Assembly: GCA_002433065.1 (NCBI GenBank)
Contig: DJHK01000015.1
Coordinates: forward strand, 20,031-84,030
Length of the DNA: 64,000 nucleotides
Origin: Chloroflexi bacterium UBA6622
GTDB lineage: Bacteria > Chloroflexota > UBA11872
Direction: 5' to 3'
In this document: positions 1-9,267 of the stretch, piece after piece
Layout of the letters: each line of letters opens with the position of its first letter
Position numbering within the stretch: the first letter of the stretch is position 1
Translations under genes and position numbers: made by a program
The notes under the pieces: model-generated
Database searches by the model: none
Seen by the model: the letters and a program-made list of their open reading frames with translations, nothing else
Told to the model about the DNA's origin: nothing

Positions 1-821
1 TTCCACGACCGATACGGCATTACGACCAAACGGGCACGGTGGTACCACGCGGCAAGTTCTTCTTGACTAACCACCCCCGTGAAGGTGACTCGGCCCTGAA
101 GATCCGGTGCATTAATCCGTGTCTGCAACTGTTGAACATACGGTGACGAAGAGTTGTAGGGCCCGACAATCACATATCGATCAGCGATACCTTCAGACCT
201 AAGCGTCGCAAAAGCCTCCAACATTAAGTCGTATCCTTTGCGTGGCTTCGGTTCTCCAACAGACACGATTAACCCTGGCTCGCGAACGCGCGGCGTAGAT
301 TGGAAAAAATCCTCAGCTCTTACCGCAAGTGGCACCACAGAAGCCTGCGGTACTCCGATGTCCGCCTCAATACGAGCTTTCGTGTATTGACTGATAGCCG
401 GTAGACCTCGAGCTCGCCGTAATGCCCAGCCAAGGGCTGTCCCTTCAATCCGCGGACGACCTGACGGAAGCGCATATGTCCCAACCAGTGAAACAAAATA
501 CGGACGCTGACCAGCAGCCACAGCCACAACCGGAGCAAATGGCTCGATCATGCAATGAATCACATCTACTCCCCGAAGCGCTCGTACAAGAGGAACCAGC
601 GTCCGAAAGAAAACTCGGACCGGATGGCGACTCCCATACTGGAACGAAGGAATGCTCAAGTGATCGGGGTAAGAGTGAAGTTTAGGAATAGCAAGCCGAT
701 CCCGTGGGCTCACCAGTCGAACATCTACCCCTGAGGCAATTAGCTCATCAGCAATTTCACCAGCGTACCGACCCCACCCGGTAGTGGGATCGAGCACATC
801 ACTGACCAGGGCCAACTTCAT
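1..821 (-). CDS. GT4 glycosyltransferase, 3' end cut by window edge
   Basis: The reading frame is open from the ATG at 821 to the left edge, giving 273 codons with no stop, so the C-terminus lies outside the window. The translation starts MKLALVSDVLDPTTGWGRYA and continues with a Rossmann-like N-domain. The start of the GT-B C-domain follows (LIVSVGEPKPRKGYDLMLEA, then RYVIVGPYNSS, then VTFTGVVSQEELAAWYHRA). These are hallmarks of retaining GT4 enzymes that move a sugar from an activated donor to a growing glycan at the cytoplasmic membrane. The start overlaps the stop of the upstream membrane protein by 4 bases (ATGA at 818-821), which points to coupled translation as the last visible gene of the polysaccharide operon. 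Donor and acceptor cannot be told from the sequence. Confidence 0.85.
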   Translation of the reverse strand, partial: MKLALVSDVLDPTTGWGRYAGEIADELIASGVDVRLVSPRDRLAIPKLHSYPDHLSIPSFQYGSRHPVRVFFRTLVPLVRALRGVDVIHCMIEPFAPVVAVAAGQRPYFVSLVGTYALPSGRPRIEGTALGWALRRARGLPAISQYTKARIEADIGVPQASVVPLAVRAEDFFQSTPRVREPGLIVSVGEPKPRKGYDLMLEAFATLRSEGIADRYVIVGPYNSSSPYVQQLQTRINAPDLQGRVTFTGVVSQEELAAWYHRARLVVMPYRSW

Positions 822-3388
822 GTTCTATCAACCCGCCAACCCACCACGAACAAAACCAGCAATACACCAACTCCGAACATCGACAAGACAATCGCCTGGG
901 GAAATCCTGGAGGCATGTATGACATAACGATGGTGTGCACTCCGCTGTTATTGATAGGAACCCCACGCATCATCGTATTGACAGTAACCATTTCTACAGG
1001 CTGACCATCAATAGTCGCTTCCCATCCTGGGTACATCGCCTCGTTAACAACTAAAAGTCCAGACCCATCCGTTACCACCCGAAGCTTCAGGTCTTGTTGT
1101 GAACGGCTGATCTGATACTCCAGTAAGTCTGCTTCAGAAGCACCACCCTGAACCCCGGGATCACGGTCGACCATAGCAACAGTTGGACTACGCGCAATCG
1201 CATCCAAAATGTCGAGAGGTGCTGCAGCCACATCAATGGTCTTCCAGACTCGCGCGAGCCACACACGTGGAAACCAATCACGTAATTCGTAGACGTACAA
1301 AGATTGTTTAACCGGCGACCAGTTCGGCAGATCGATCAACCCGGATTGCCGTTCTACCAGTTGAGGATGCTCAAGCTTCACTCCAGACAGCACATACCGA
1401 ACGTTTCCAACGGCCAAAGCTGCCAACCTGTGCCCGAAAATGTTGGCTCGCTCGTCGCCATTAATTTCTGGATCAACAGCAAAACCATTAACGGTAGTCC
1501 GTTCGCTACCAACATACGCAAGGTAGTCAGCTACAGGGCGTGACATAAGGTTTTCATATCCGTCTATCGACGCCCATGCTCGAGTCAACGGCAAATTCGG
1601 GGTCAACGTCTCGTTTAGAAAAACGTATTCGAGTAAATCACGCTGTGACCGGCCAATATCTGTACCGGCAGCTGTCGACAACTCAAACTTCTGAGCCAAT
1701 CCCCGATATGAGAAAACCCGCCACTGGTCAGTTGACTGCCCGGGTATAACAGCGGCGGCCCGTGGGTCTCGGGAATACCAATCAGTGTCGGTAGCAGGAA
1801 TCATATGGCCCGGGGCCACCAACACATCGATCACGAGAATGCCCACAAGCATCATCTGTGCACGCTGCGCTTGGATGTGACGGCGCATAAAACCCCACAA
1901 AACAGCTGCCGTCAGAAGCGCCGCAAACAAAGTCCAGCGAGGTGTCCAAAACTCAAGGCTAAATGCGTTCGCCATCCGCTCGTAAAGCTGATCGAAGGTC
2001 CGGTAATAACGCTCGGCGGAAAGAAATCTACCCTCGGAGCCCACAATAGCCCTATCGATATAGTCGTATCCATACGGAACTATTACGAACGCTAATCCGC
2101 TCAAAACAATAGTCGCTATCACAGTGCCTGCACCAACAAGCCCAGCAGCCCACAGCCAAATCTTCGTTACCCATTTGGCGGGAACACTCCCTCGAAGATC
2201 AACCAACCGAATCTGGTCAATACCAATCGCCGCAAGATATGCCAAGCCAAAGCTCGCCACGATCCCAAACCTAGCTGGTTGCCGAAAAAACCCAAAAAGC
2301 GGCAGCTTGTGCAGCAAGGGGAACCCGAGGCTGAATGAGCCCATGGCGAAGATCCAGCTCAGGACGACCAGCCCGGTCAAGAACCACACCAACCGATGGC
2401 GATTTCTCGAACAAAGAGCCAAAAGGGCCAGAGCCGGTGTTGCAAAACCCAAATACAACAGTTCTTCGGCGTTGAGCCGATCCCCCAACACCTTTGGAAT
2501 CTCAAAAGACGGGAAAAGGTACCCGAGAATCAGGCTCCATGGCGGAATCGATCCCTGAGCCGCGATCTCAAAATCAAGCCCGGACGCACGCACAGAAAGT
2601 GCGGTGGTACTCACCGTAGGTACCAAACGAACCGCACTGACAAGCAACCCGGCACCCACCGCCACGGTGATCCATAAGATCGACGCTACAGCAGCACTAA
2701 ATGTTCCATCACGCCATGCGCACAACAATCGATACGAGACAAAGATCATCCAAGTAAATCCAAATAACAACGCTATTTGCGGATGGCCAGCAAGCCCCAT
2801 GACTGCCGCACACAACCCAAGCAGCGCCAGATACCGTTTATGCCCACGAGTAACTAACTCAATCGCGGCAATGCCAGCGGGAAGAGCGAAGTAAATGTCG
2901 GCATAGTTGAGGAATCGAGAAGTCGCAAACACAAAAGCGCCGTACGTAAACAGAAATGCGGCGAGATAAGCAGCCAGCCGACTCAATCCCCAAACCCGCC
3001 CAAGCCAATAAGCCGCCACCGCCGCAAACACTAATCCCAGCGCCAATTCCAATGTGTATGCACGAAGAGGATCCAGAACGCTCAGCAGCAGCCACGTCAA
3101 CGGATAGAACCAGCCAAACTCCGAAAACGCGATCGGAAATCCCGATAACATCCCATCCGTCCAAAGCGGAATATGCCCATCCCGGATACCATTCGCCAGA
3201 ATCGTATAGCGGGGCTGGTAACTCAGAAGTAGATCAAGATCCAGCCACGCAGATCCGCTGAATAAAAGCTCTCGATAAAGCAGCAAGAGGGGCCATAGCA
3301 AACCAACCCCAACTAAAACGCGACGGCTGGCTGAAGATCTGGAGGGTGCTGCTTGAACAACACGATCCATGACCGGTCCAAATCTCAT
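818..3388 (-). CDS. YfhO-family polytopic membrane protein
   Basis: 856 aa. About a dozen hydrophobic segments fill the first two thirds, with the loop motif FFRQPARFG followed by GLAYLAAIGID. A C-terminal extracytoplasmic domain contains EAMYPGWEATIDGQPV and ends in a last membrane helix. This arrangement is that of the YfhO family, GT-C-like membrane proteins tied to glycosylation of cell-surface polymers in Firmicutes. The function here is inferred from family and location. I chose the ATG at 3388 because it overlaps the stop of the upstream GT4 gene by 4 bases; a TTG at 3445 would extend the protein by 19 residues deep into that gene and is unlikely. A second, diverged large membrane protein of this type lies at 56342-58807. 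Confidence 0.8.
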   Translation of the reverse strand: MRFGPVMDRVVQAAPSRSSASRRVLVGVGLLWPLLLLYRELLFSGSAWLDLDLLLSYQPRYTILANGIRDGHIPLWTDGMLSGFPIAFSEFGWFYPLTWLLLSVLDPLRAYTLELALGLVFAAVAAYWLGRVWGLSRLAAYLAAFLFTYGAFVFATSRFLNYADIYFALPAGIAAIELVTRGHKRYLALLGLCAAVMGLAGHPQIALLFGFTWMIFVSYRLLCAWRDGTFSAAVASILWITVAVGAGLLVSAVRLVPTVSTTALSVRASGLDFEIAAQGSIPPWSLILGYLFPSFEIPKVLGDRLNAEELLYLGFATPALALLALCSRNRHRLVWFLTGLVVLSWIFAMGSFSLGFPLLHKLPLFGFFRQPARFGIVASFGLAYLAAIGIDQIRLVDLRGSVPAKWVTKIWLWAAGLVGAGTVIATIVLSGLAFVIVPYGYDYIDRAIVGSEGRFLSAERYYRTFDQLYERMANAFSLEFWTPRWTLFAALLTAAVLWGFMRRHIQAQRAQMMLVGILVIDVLVAPGHMIPATDTDWYSRDPRAAAVIPGQSTDQWRVFSYRGLAQKFELSTAAGTDIGRSQRDLLEYVFLNETLTPNLPLTRAWASIDGYENLMSRPVADYLAYVGSERTTVNGFAVDPEINGDERANIFGHRLAALAVGNVRYVLSGVKLEHPQLVERQSGLIDLPNWSPVKQSLYVYELRDWFPRVWLARVWKTIDVAAAPLDILDAIARSPTVAMVDRDPGVQGGASEADLLEYQISRSQQDLKLRVVTDGSGLLVVNEAMYPGWEATIDGQPVEMVTVNTMMRGVPINNSGVHTIVMSYMPPGFPQAIVLSMFGVGVLLVLFVVGWRVDRT

Positions 3389-4596
3389 GCGGCCAATTGA
3401 TCCGGGCTCAAAAACATCACGATCCTTTCGGCCCGCTTTGCCCAAGTCATATGTTCAACTTCCGCGCGCGCAACTTGCGCCAACCCACGGGCGAGCACAT
3501 GATCATTTAACAGGCGGTTCACAGCATCAGCCAGCGCTTCAGGATCATCAGGGGTAACAAGAAGCGCATTTTCACCATCCCGCAAGATCTCGCGAAGCGA
3601 AGGTAAATCGCTAGCCACGATCGACCGTTGCGCCGCCATATACTCAAACAGTTTGAGAGGAGAGGTGTAACTGCGAGAAATTTCTTCACGGGCGCTGAAT
3701 GGGATCACCGCAACATCAGCCGCAAGAAGATATTTACGAGCAAGCGAAGGTGAGAGATGGCCTGTTACGTGAATATTGTTATGGCCAGACGCAGCCGAAC
3801 GAATGCGGTCAAGATCTGGCGATACACCACCAACGATATACCAGTGCACACTCTCATCCATTTGGTCAGCAGCCTCCACCAGGACATCCACCCCCTTCCA
3901 GGGATACAGATGCCCGATATAGCAGGCTATAGGCGCAGCTTCGGGCAACTCCAAATCTTGGCGTGCTTCTAACTGACCATCTTGTTCAAACGCTGCAACA
4001 TCAACCCCATCGGCAGCTACTAGAACTCGGGAGGGATCAAATCCAGCATCCAAATACCACTGCCGGAGCCCTTCGGTGATCGTCACTACGCCGTCCATGC
4101 GACGTACAGCCCACCAGTGCAATGCCGACGAAAACTTGGATCGAGGTACCGTGTGGGCCTCAAACGCAAACTTGGCCTCATGCCTCGTAAATATTCTGAG
4201 CACCGTAAGCGGCAAGAGATCGCGACTAATAACGATGTCCCCTCGCCATCGCTCAGCCATAAATGCAGCAGAAATAGTAAAGGTCCAAAGCTGCAAGAAG
4301 TGAGCCACCAATCGTATTGGCGCCACATTCAAGAAGGGCCAATCGAGAGTCACTCGTTTAATCGCATCAATAGTCGGAAGTCCGACTAACCTGAAACTTC
4401 TGGCCACGTTGGCATAGTCGAACGGATCACCGACCCTTCGCATAGCAACCGTGTTCGCTCTCCGGGCATAGGCAAGCGTGACCTGCGCACCTCCACTAGC
4501 AAACGCCGCCGCCATATGCATGATCTGCATCGGATGAGCCCGCTCACTCGGAATACGAGCATTGGCGATCATCACAATTCGCAAGGGATGACTCAT
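3385..4596 (-). CDS. GT4 glycosyltransferase
   Basis: 403 aa, a full-length GT-B fold. The N-domain begins LRIVMIANARIPSERAHPMQ with a typical acceptor-side loop. The C-domain contains CYIGHLYPWKGVDVLVEAAD, the sugar-nucleotide loop and the E-x7-E-like element SPLKLFEYMAAQRSIVASDLPSLREI. It is a retaining GT4 (GT1-like Pfam C-domain), expected at the inner membrane face. It sits 3 bases after the 600-aa alpha/alpha-barrel protein and overlaps the YfhO-like gene by 4 bases, so it is in the middle of the operon. Donor specificity is unknown. Confidence 0.88.
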   Translation of the reverse strand: MSHPLRIVMIANARIPSERAHPMQIMHMAAAFASGGAQVTLAYARRANTVAMRRVGDPFDYANVARSFRLVGLPTIDAIKRVTLDWPFLNVAPIRLVAHFLQLWTFTISAAFMAERWRGDIVISRDLLPLTVLRIFTRHEAKFAFEAHTVPRSKFSSALHWWAVRRMDGVVTITEGLRQWYLDAGFDPSRVLVAADGVDVAAFEQDGQLEARQDLELPEAAPIACYIGHLYPWKGVDVLVEAADQMDESVHWYIVGGVSPDLDRIRSAASGHNNIHVTGHLSPSLARKYLLAADVAVIPFSAREEISRSYTSPLKLFEYMAAQRSIVASDLPSLREILRDGENALLVTPDDPEALADAVNRLLNDHVLARGLAQVARAEVEHMTWAKRAERIVMFLSPDQLAA

Positions 4597-4599
4597 GAA

Positions 4600-6402
4600 T
4601 TAAATCCGATATACAAGAGAAATCCTTGCTCCAGATTCGATCTGACCAAAGCGAATTCGACTCGATCGACGCGTCCATCGCACCTGAGCCTTAACTTTCA
4701 GCGCTTTGACCTTGACCGGTAATCGATACTGCACATCATGAAGTCGACCTGAAGCCTCGAGTTCATCGCGAACCAGCACGGATGTCTCATCGACAAGATA
4801 TGTCCGACGAATCTCAACATTCGAACAGACGGTTCCGTCCCTATCAGCAATCCCAGACTTAATGACCAAAGAATCACCGTCAACATGGACAGTGCTTTTC
4901 GTCGCGTGGCTCGACGAACTACGACGATGTGCTCGAAACATCGGTAGAGAGAAGTGTCGCCAAATCAATCCTGCGGCATGTCGCCATCGACCGGCCCGGG
5001 CATGCGATCGAGCAATGTGCAACACGAACCGATTTTCACGGCCGAGACCACGAACTGAACCATGACCAATCGATGGCCTGGACCGTCGGACCGACCAGGA
5101 TGCTTCTGGTTCATCGGGTTCCGACTCAAACTGGATCCTATTTCGCCAATCGTCATCCTTGTTACCAACATAAACCAGGCCCCCACCGCCAACACGACCG
5201 CCCACAAGACGGTCAGCAGGGCACTTGTCAGTTCGAACAATTGCACACGCCGTTCGTGAACCGATCCGGGCGACACCAGCATCGGCCGCATGTGTCGGGC
5301 CAGAGGGATCAAGATCCGTGGCATCCACCTTTCGTTCATCGAGCTGCGCTGCAGCATACGCACGAGCAATCCAGGCCAAATCAGCCGTATGAAACACCCG
5401 ACAGACAAAACCAGCGGACCCCGAAGTAGCTTCCAGAAATCCTGATGGGGTTACAGCCGAAACACTCTGAGCCGCCACTCGACAAGCCAGTGGAATCATC
5501 GACTTTCGTCCATCGGTCGCGAGCACATAAGCATCGTACGCAGATGAGCCAGCTTCAGTGTCAGCGTCCCAAAACCACCGTTTCCCTTCCAATCCCAGTG
5601 GCTTAAGACCGTCGGGGCGAAGCACCGTACACAAAAAATCAGCACCAGCCCGTAAAGCATCCTCAAATTCAGCCTCAGCACCGAAGAGACGGAGTGCATA
5701 ACGAGAAAACCCTACGCATCGACTGTGGTAATACACGGTTAGATCGGAAATACCCACACCTTCACCAAGAGTTTCGGCGTCTTGGACATACCGAAACGAG
5801 CCATCGGGTCGCATCTCGGCTAAAGAACGATCAATCGCCTGTTTAACTGGTAGGCGCCAAACGGTCTCATCCAAAGCCACGGATGCCGCTGCCAAACCCA
5901 TCGCTCCCCACAAGCGCTGATTAGTGACCGGCTTCGCGACAACGTTATGGACCAAATACGTCTCACAGCACAGTCGAATCGCCTCCTCGATGGCCTGACG
6001 TTCCAAAAGATCCAAGATATCTCCCGCATGCATTAGCAACGTAGCTAACGCATCAACACATTCACCGGCATCAATAATATTCGTGGAGTTATTCCGAGAG
6101 TCATGGAGGCCAGGGAAAAACACCCAGGCGCCATCCGCCTCCGGATCTGGAGCTAGACGAGCCAGTACCACTCGAGCCGTCTGACGAGCCCTCGCAAGGT
6201 AGTGATCGTCACCCGTGTGCCGATGAAGAGCACAGTCGATGACGATGGATCTGGAAGATTTACCCGTGTGATCAACGCCGTGCTCCGGACAGCGCATATA
6301 TCCGTAGTCATTACGCATCCGATTGAACAGGTCCGAAGCTGCCGATAACGCCTCCGCCGCATCCGGTGTCAGTGCCGAAACAGCAGGCGCACCGCTCGGC
6401 AT
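4600..6402 (-). CDS. Predicted alpha/alpha-toroid (heparinase/polysaccharide-lyase-like) protein
   Basis: 600 aa with no signal peptide or membrane helix. The first ~370 residues are rich in paired helices with conserved aromatic and acidic patches (PEHGVDHTGKSSRSIVIDCA, WVFFPGLHDSRNNSTNIIDA, RLWGAMGLAAASVALDE). These resemble alpha/alpha-barrels of glycan-active enzymes. The C-terminal third, from about residue 400, is beta-rich and contains DGTVCSNVEIRRTYLVDE, like the beta-sandwich following the toroid in heparinase II/III-type lyases and some epimerases. A role in modifying or trimming the glycan is plausible, but no catalytic residues can be assigned with confidence. It lies 3 bases from the acyltransferase upstream and 3 bases from the GT4 downstream. 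Without a signal peptide it would act in the cytoplasm, which is unusual for a lyase. Confidence 0.55.
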   Translation of the reverse strand: MPSGAPAVSALTPDAAEALSAASDLFNRMRNDYGYMRCPEHGVDHTGKSSRSIVIDCALHRHTGDDHYLARARQTARVVLARLAPDPEADGAWVFFPGLHDSRNNSTNIIDAGECVDALATLLMHAGDILDLLERQAIEEAIRLCCETYLVHNVVAKPVTNQRLWGAMGLAAASVALDETVWRLPVKQAIDRSLAEMRPDGSFRYVQDAETLGEGVGISDLTVYYHSRCVGFSRYALRLFGAEAEFEDALRAGADFLCTVLRPDGLKPLGLEGKRWFWDADTEAGSSAYDAYVLATDGRKSMIPLACRVAAQSVSAVTPSGFLEATSGSAGFVCRVFHTADLAWIARAYAAAQLDERKVDATDLDPSGPTHAADAGVARIGSRTACAIVRTDKCPADRLVGGRVGGGGLVYVGNKDDDWRNRIQFESEPDEPEASWSVRRSRPSIGHGSVRGLGRENRFVLHIARSHARAGRWRHAAGLIWRHFSLPMFRAHRRSSSSHATKSTVHVDGDSLVIKSGIADRDGTVCSNVEIRRTYLVDETSVLVRDELEASGRLHDVQYRLPVKVKALKVKAQVRWTRRSSRIRFGQIESGARISLVYRI

Positions 6403-6405
6403 AAC

Positions 6406-7011
6406 CTAAATGCGCTCGCCGATCACGCGTGCTGGAACACCGCCTACGATGCTGTAGGGAGCGATATCTTCCGCTACCACTGCCCGGACTGCTACAACAG
6501 CGCCGTCGCCAATCGTTACGCCAGGAAGCACAACAACCTCGCTATAGATCATTACGTCGTCACCGATGACGACAGGACTCTCCTCGATGGGCGCTTGCAA
6601 GATCGGGACATCACGACGACTGGTGTCATGACGGTGTGAATAAATCGTGGATTCGCGTCCAATATGCGAGTTTTTACCAATCGTGATTCCACCAGTACAG
6701 TCCAGCCGAACTCCAGATAAAACTTCCGTTCCAGAACCTATTTCAAGTGCCGCATCATCCCGATAATCCGACTCGCAGCCAACCCGTACGTCACGCTTGA
6801 TATGAACCCCAGCACCCATAGTGATTTTCAGACCACTGGGGTAGTAAAAACAACTATCGATCTTGGCATCCGCCCCAACCTCAACACCGGCGGCACGACG
6901 AAGAAGCGCTGCCCTTAAGGTCCAAACCATCTGCTGATAACGTCGGAACACCCGAAAGTCCGGAAAGTGACCAACAAACCGTGCGAGCTGACGTGCAGGA
7001 TCAGTCCTCAT
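6406..7011 (-). CDS. Left-handed beta-helix (hexapeptide repeat) acyltransferase
   Basis: 201 aa. After an N-terminal helix region of ~45 residues, it carries a run of hexapeptide repeats ([LIV]-G-x4). Examples are the segments VEVGADAKIDSCFYYPSG, LEIGSGTEVLSGVRLDCTGG, ITIGKNSHIGRESTIYSHRH and VVLPGVTIGDGAVVAVRAVV. It ends with the usual YSIVGGVPARVIGERI cap. The family transfers acetyl or other acyl groups from CoA to sugars as a trimer; the histidine in YSHRHD could be catalytic. Within the locus it would O-acetylate the repeating unit. Its ATG overlaps the stop of the upstream GT4 by 4 bases. Confidence 0.85.
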   Translation of the reverse strand: MRTDPARQLARFVGHFPDFRVFRRYQQMVWTLRAALLRRAAGVEVGADAKIDSCFYYPSGLKITMGAGVHIKRDVRVGCESDYRDDAALEIGSGTEVLSGVRLDCTGGITIGKNSHIGRESTIYSHRHDTSRRDVPILQAPIEESPVVIGDDVMIYSEVVVLPGVTIGDGAVVAVRAVVAEDIAPYSIVGGVPARVIGERI

Positions 7012-8147
7012 AACTCAGACTGAATTTCCGCCACCGAAGGAAAGTCAGGACGGTCTCCACGCCTGAGTGAATCAAACACCGCCACCAATTTTCCGACCAG
7101 CCCGTCGGCCCCATGCCCTTCAACCACTGACGTACGTAAACGACTTATAGTCGGATCGCGAAGATTTGGATGTAGTCCAAGAATTCCATCGACCCCACGA
7201 GCTAGTTCTGCAGGCGTATCACCTACCAAGAAATTGTTCGCCAGTTTGCCCATAACATGCCGATACGAGCTGTTGTTGGTTATCACCGGAATCCCACACG
7301 CCATTGCCTCGAGCCCAGTCTTATCTAATGAAGGTTGCATCCGCCAGTTCACAAAAACGCTAAGAGACCGATAAAACTGAGCCATGCTATCTCCTCGAAC
7401 TGGCCCAACAAACTCGACTGCGTGATCAACCGCGAGTTCAGTGGCCAAAAGCCGTAAATCCTTAACATATTGGTGATCGGCTGAGTAAAAAGGTTCCCCT
7501 GCAATCCTTAACGAGGCATTCGGGTAACCGTTATTGCGCAACGTAGCGAGCGCCCTGATGCCAGTGTCAAAACCCTTTAAAGGGGTAAGTCGACCAGCCA
7601 TGCCAAGCACCGCTCCGGTCCCAGCCAATGACAGACCGGACGGAGCAAACCGTTGAGTATCGATCCCATGCCCAAGTAAGAATGCCCGATCGCTTGGGAT
7701 CGGATAACTCTCCACGGAGGCCGTCACTGCCGCATTTACAATCCGATTGGCCCAAATAAGCGCTGACGACTTGCCATGGCTCGTGTACCAAAGGACTAGG
7801 GGCGCTCCGGCAAGGCGAGCAACTGGACCAATCGCCACTGCATACGCAGGAACCATATGAGCGAACACTGCATTTACCCGGCCACTTGCCAACAAGGACA
7901 CGCACGTCGCACCAAATTGGTAAACCCGGCGACCACGGGATCGACTGGATTCACAGCCAAGACTATGGACGTACACGTTAGGGGGTAGCTCCATATCTAC
8001 GACTCGACCAGCAAGCACATGAACAGATTCCACTCGCTTGGCTAACTCACCCGTCCAGTTATGCGCGACGGCCAAATTTACACTTGAAGAATTTAGCTCT
8101 TGTGTGACGAATAAGATCCGAAGACCCTGTCCAGTTCCATTAGTCAT
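7008..8147 (-). CDS. GT4 glycosyltransferase
   Basis: 379 aa with a GT-B fold. The N-domain starts LRILFVTQELNSSSVNLAVA. The C-domain has VLGMAGRLTPLKGFDTGIRA, then SLRIAGEPFYS, then the donor-loop region PSLDKTGLEAMACGIPVITN, which includes the E-x7-E-type glutamate (TGLEAMACGIPVI). A retaining sugar transferase in the polysaccharide pathway is expected. The ATG start at 8147 lies inside the end of the preceding GT4 gene, an overlap of 8 bases, consistent with one long transcript. Donor and acceptor are not predictable. Confidence 0.88.
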   Translation of the reverse strand: MTNGTGQGLRILFVTQELNSSSVNLAVAHNWTGELAKRVESVHVLAGRVVDMELPPNVYVHSLGCESSRSRGRRVYQFGATCVSLLASGRVNAVFAHMVPAYAVAIGPVARLAGAPLVLWYTSHGKSSALIWANRIVNAAVTASVESYPIPSDRAFLLGHGIDTQRFAPSGLSLAGTGAVLGMAGRLTPLKGFDTGIRALATLRNNGYPNASLRIAGEPFYSADHQYVKDLRLLATELAVDHAVEFVGPVRGDSMAQFYRSLSVFVNWRMQPSLDKTGLEAMACGIPVITNNSSYRHVMGKLANNFLVGDTPAELARGVDGILGLHPNLRDPTISRLRTSVVEGHGADGLVGKLVAVFDSLRRGDRPDFPSVAEIQSEL

Positions 8148-9267
8148 TTACTGACATCCGTGCCAGTTTCCGATACGCAGCTGCATACGCCTCCAAAACT
8201 ACCGACTTTTCAAACTGCACTGTCGATGCAGCCGCTGCAACCCCTACAGCACTCAGACCATCTGAATTCCCCAACGCCTCACACACGAGCGATGCTCCGG
8301 CTTCAGGATCCCACGGTAGTAACCAGCCATTCTCTCCATGGTCGATAGTTTCAGGCATGACCCCGACCGGCGTCGCAAACACCGCTGTCCCACAGGACAT
8401 AGCTTCAAGACAAACGCGGGGCCCACCTTCGCTCAAAGATGGACAAACCAGGGCATTCACACCTCTATAGATCTCGGCAAGTTGATTGGTGGTTTCGAGC
8501 CAGCCCATGAATGTGACTTTCTTGAGAACCCCGACGCGTGCCAACTCAACCTCGAACGATCCACGTTCAGGCCCTTCACCAACAACAACAAACCTAGCCG
8601 AGGGCCATCTGGCTGCTACCGCTTCAAACACTTGAGCCACATACCGCAAATTTTTGTTGGCCACCAACCGGCCCACAAACCCCAAAGCGTATTCCTTGCT
8701 TCTGGTAGCAGGATGGAAAACTGATCGATCGATGTATGCCGACGAGAGCACAAGTATTCGACTCGTAGGAATGCCCCAACGGCGCAATATGGTTGGAACC
8801 TCCGAGCGATTTACAACACGAATAGCAACTGCACCGCGCGCTACACGGGTTAAGTACACGCGATAGATGATTTGCTCAAAAGGTTCCCACCACTGGGCTC
8901 GTCGAGGATGCCCAGGCACATGGTGGATTTCACTAACGTACGGCGTTCCATACTTCCGCGACAGGAACGAAGCCGCACGTCCGTTTGAAAATATGCCGTA
9001 ATCGTGGCTAACGATCAGATCGTGACCGTGCGCATGCATAAGTTCCGCACCGCGTTTACGTAACCACCACGTCTGTCGCAACCGAGACACTGGCGACGAT
9101 TCAACAGAAACTCCATTGTGGGGATTCATCCTCGAGTTACTACCAACATTCGGGGTTAGGACATCTATCCGATCAAATTCAGTCGATAATCCTTCCAGAG
9201 TTGTTGCAAAAGGACCCGACCGACCAATCGCAACATCACGATCACCGCTGAGCATAAGTAACTTCAC
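8140..9267 (-). CDS. GT4 glycosyltransferase
   Basis: 375 aa, starting at a GTG that overlaps the upstream stop (GTGA at 9264-9267). The N-domain begins KLLMLSGDRDVAIGRSGPFA and the bridging region has DLIVSHDYGIFSNGRAASFL. The C-domain shows LGFVGRLVANKNLRYVAQVF, RFVVVGEGPERG and NALVCPSLSEGGPRVCLEAM, the last being the classic GT4 donor-binding E-G-G-P-x5-E motif. It is a complete retaining glycosyltransferase acting on the cytoplasmic side. It is sandwiched between two further GT4 genes, so consecutive sugars of one repeat unit are likely added by this trio. Confidence 0.9.
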   Translation of the reverse strand: MKLLMLSGDRDVAIGRSGPFATTLEGLSTEFDRIDVLTPNVGSNSRMNPHNGVSVESSPVSRLRQTWWLRKRGAELMHAHGHDLIVSHDYGIFSNGRAASFLSRKYGTPYVSEIHHVPGHPRRAQWWEPFEQIIYRVYLTRVARGAVAIRVVNRSEVPTILRRWGIPTSRILVLSSAYIDRSVFHPATRSKEYALGFVGRLVANKNLRYVAQVFEAVAARWPSARFVVVGEGPERGSFEVELARVGVLKKVTFMGWLETTNQLAEIYRGVNALVCPSLSEGGPRVCLEAMSCGTAVFATPVGVMPETIDHGENGWLLPWDPEAGASLVCEALGNSDGLSAVGVAAAASTVQFEKSVVLEAYAAAYRKLARMSVND

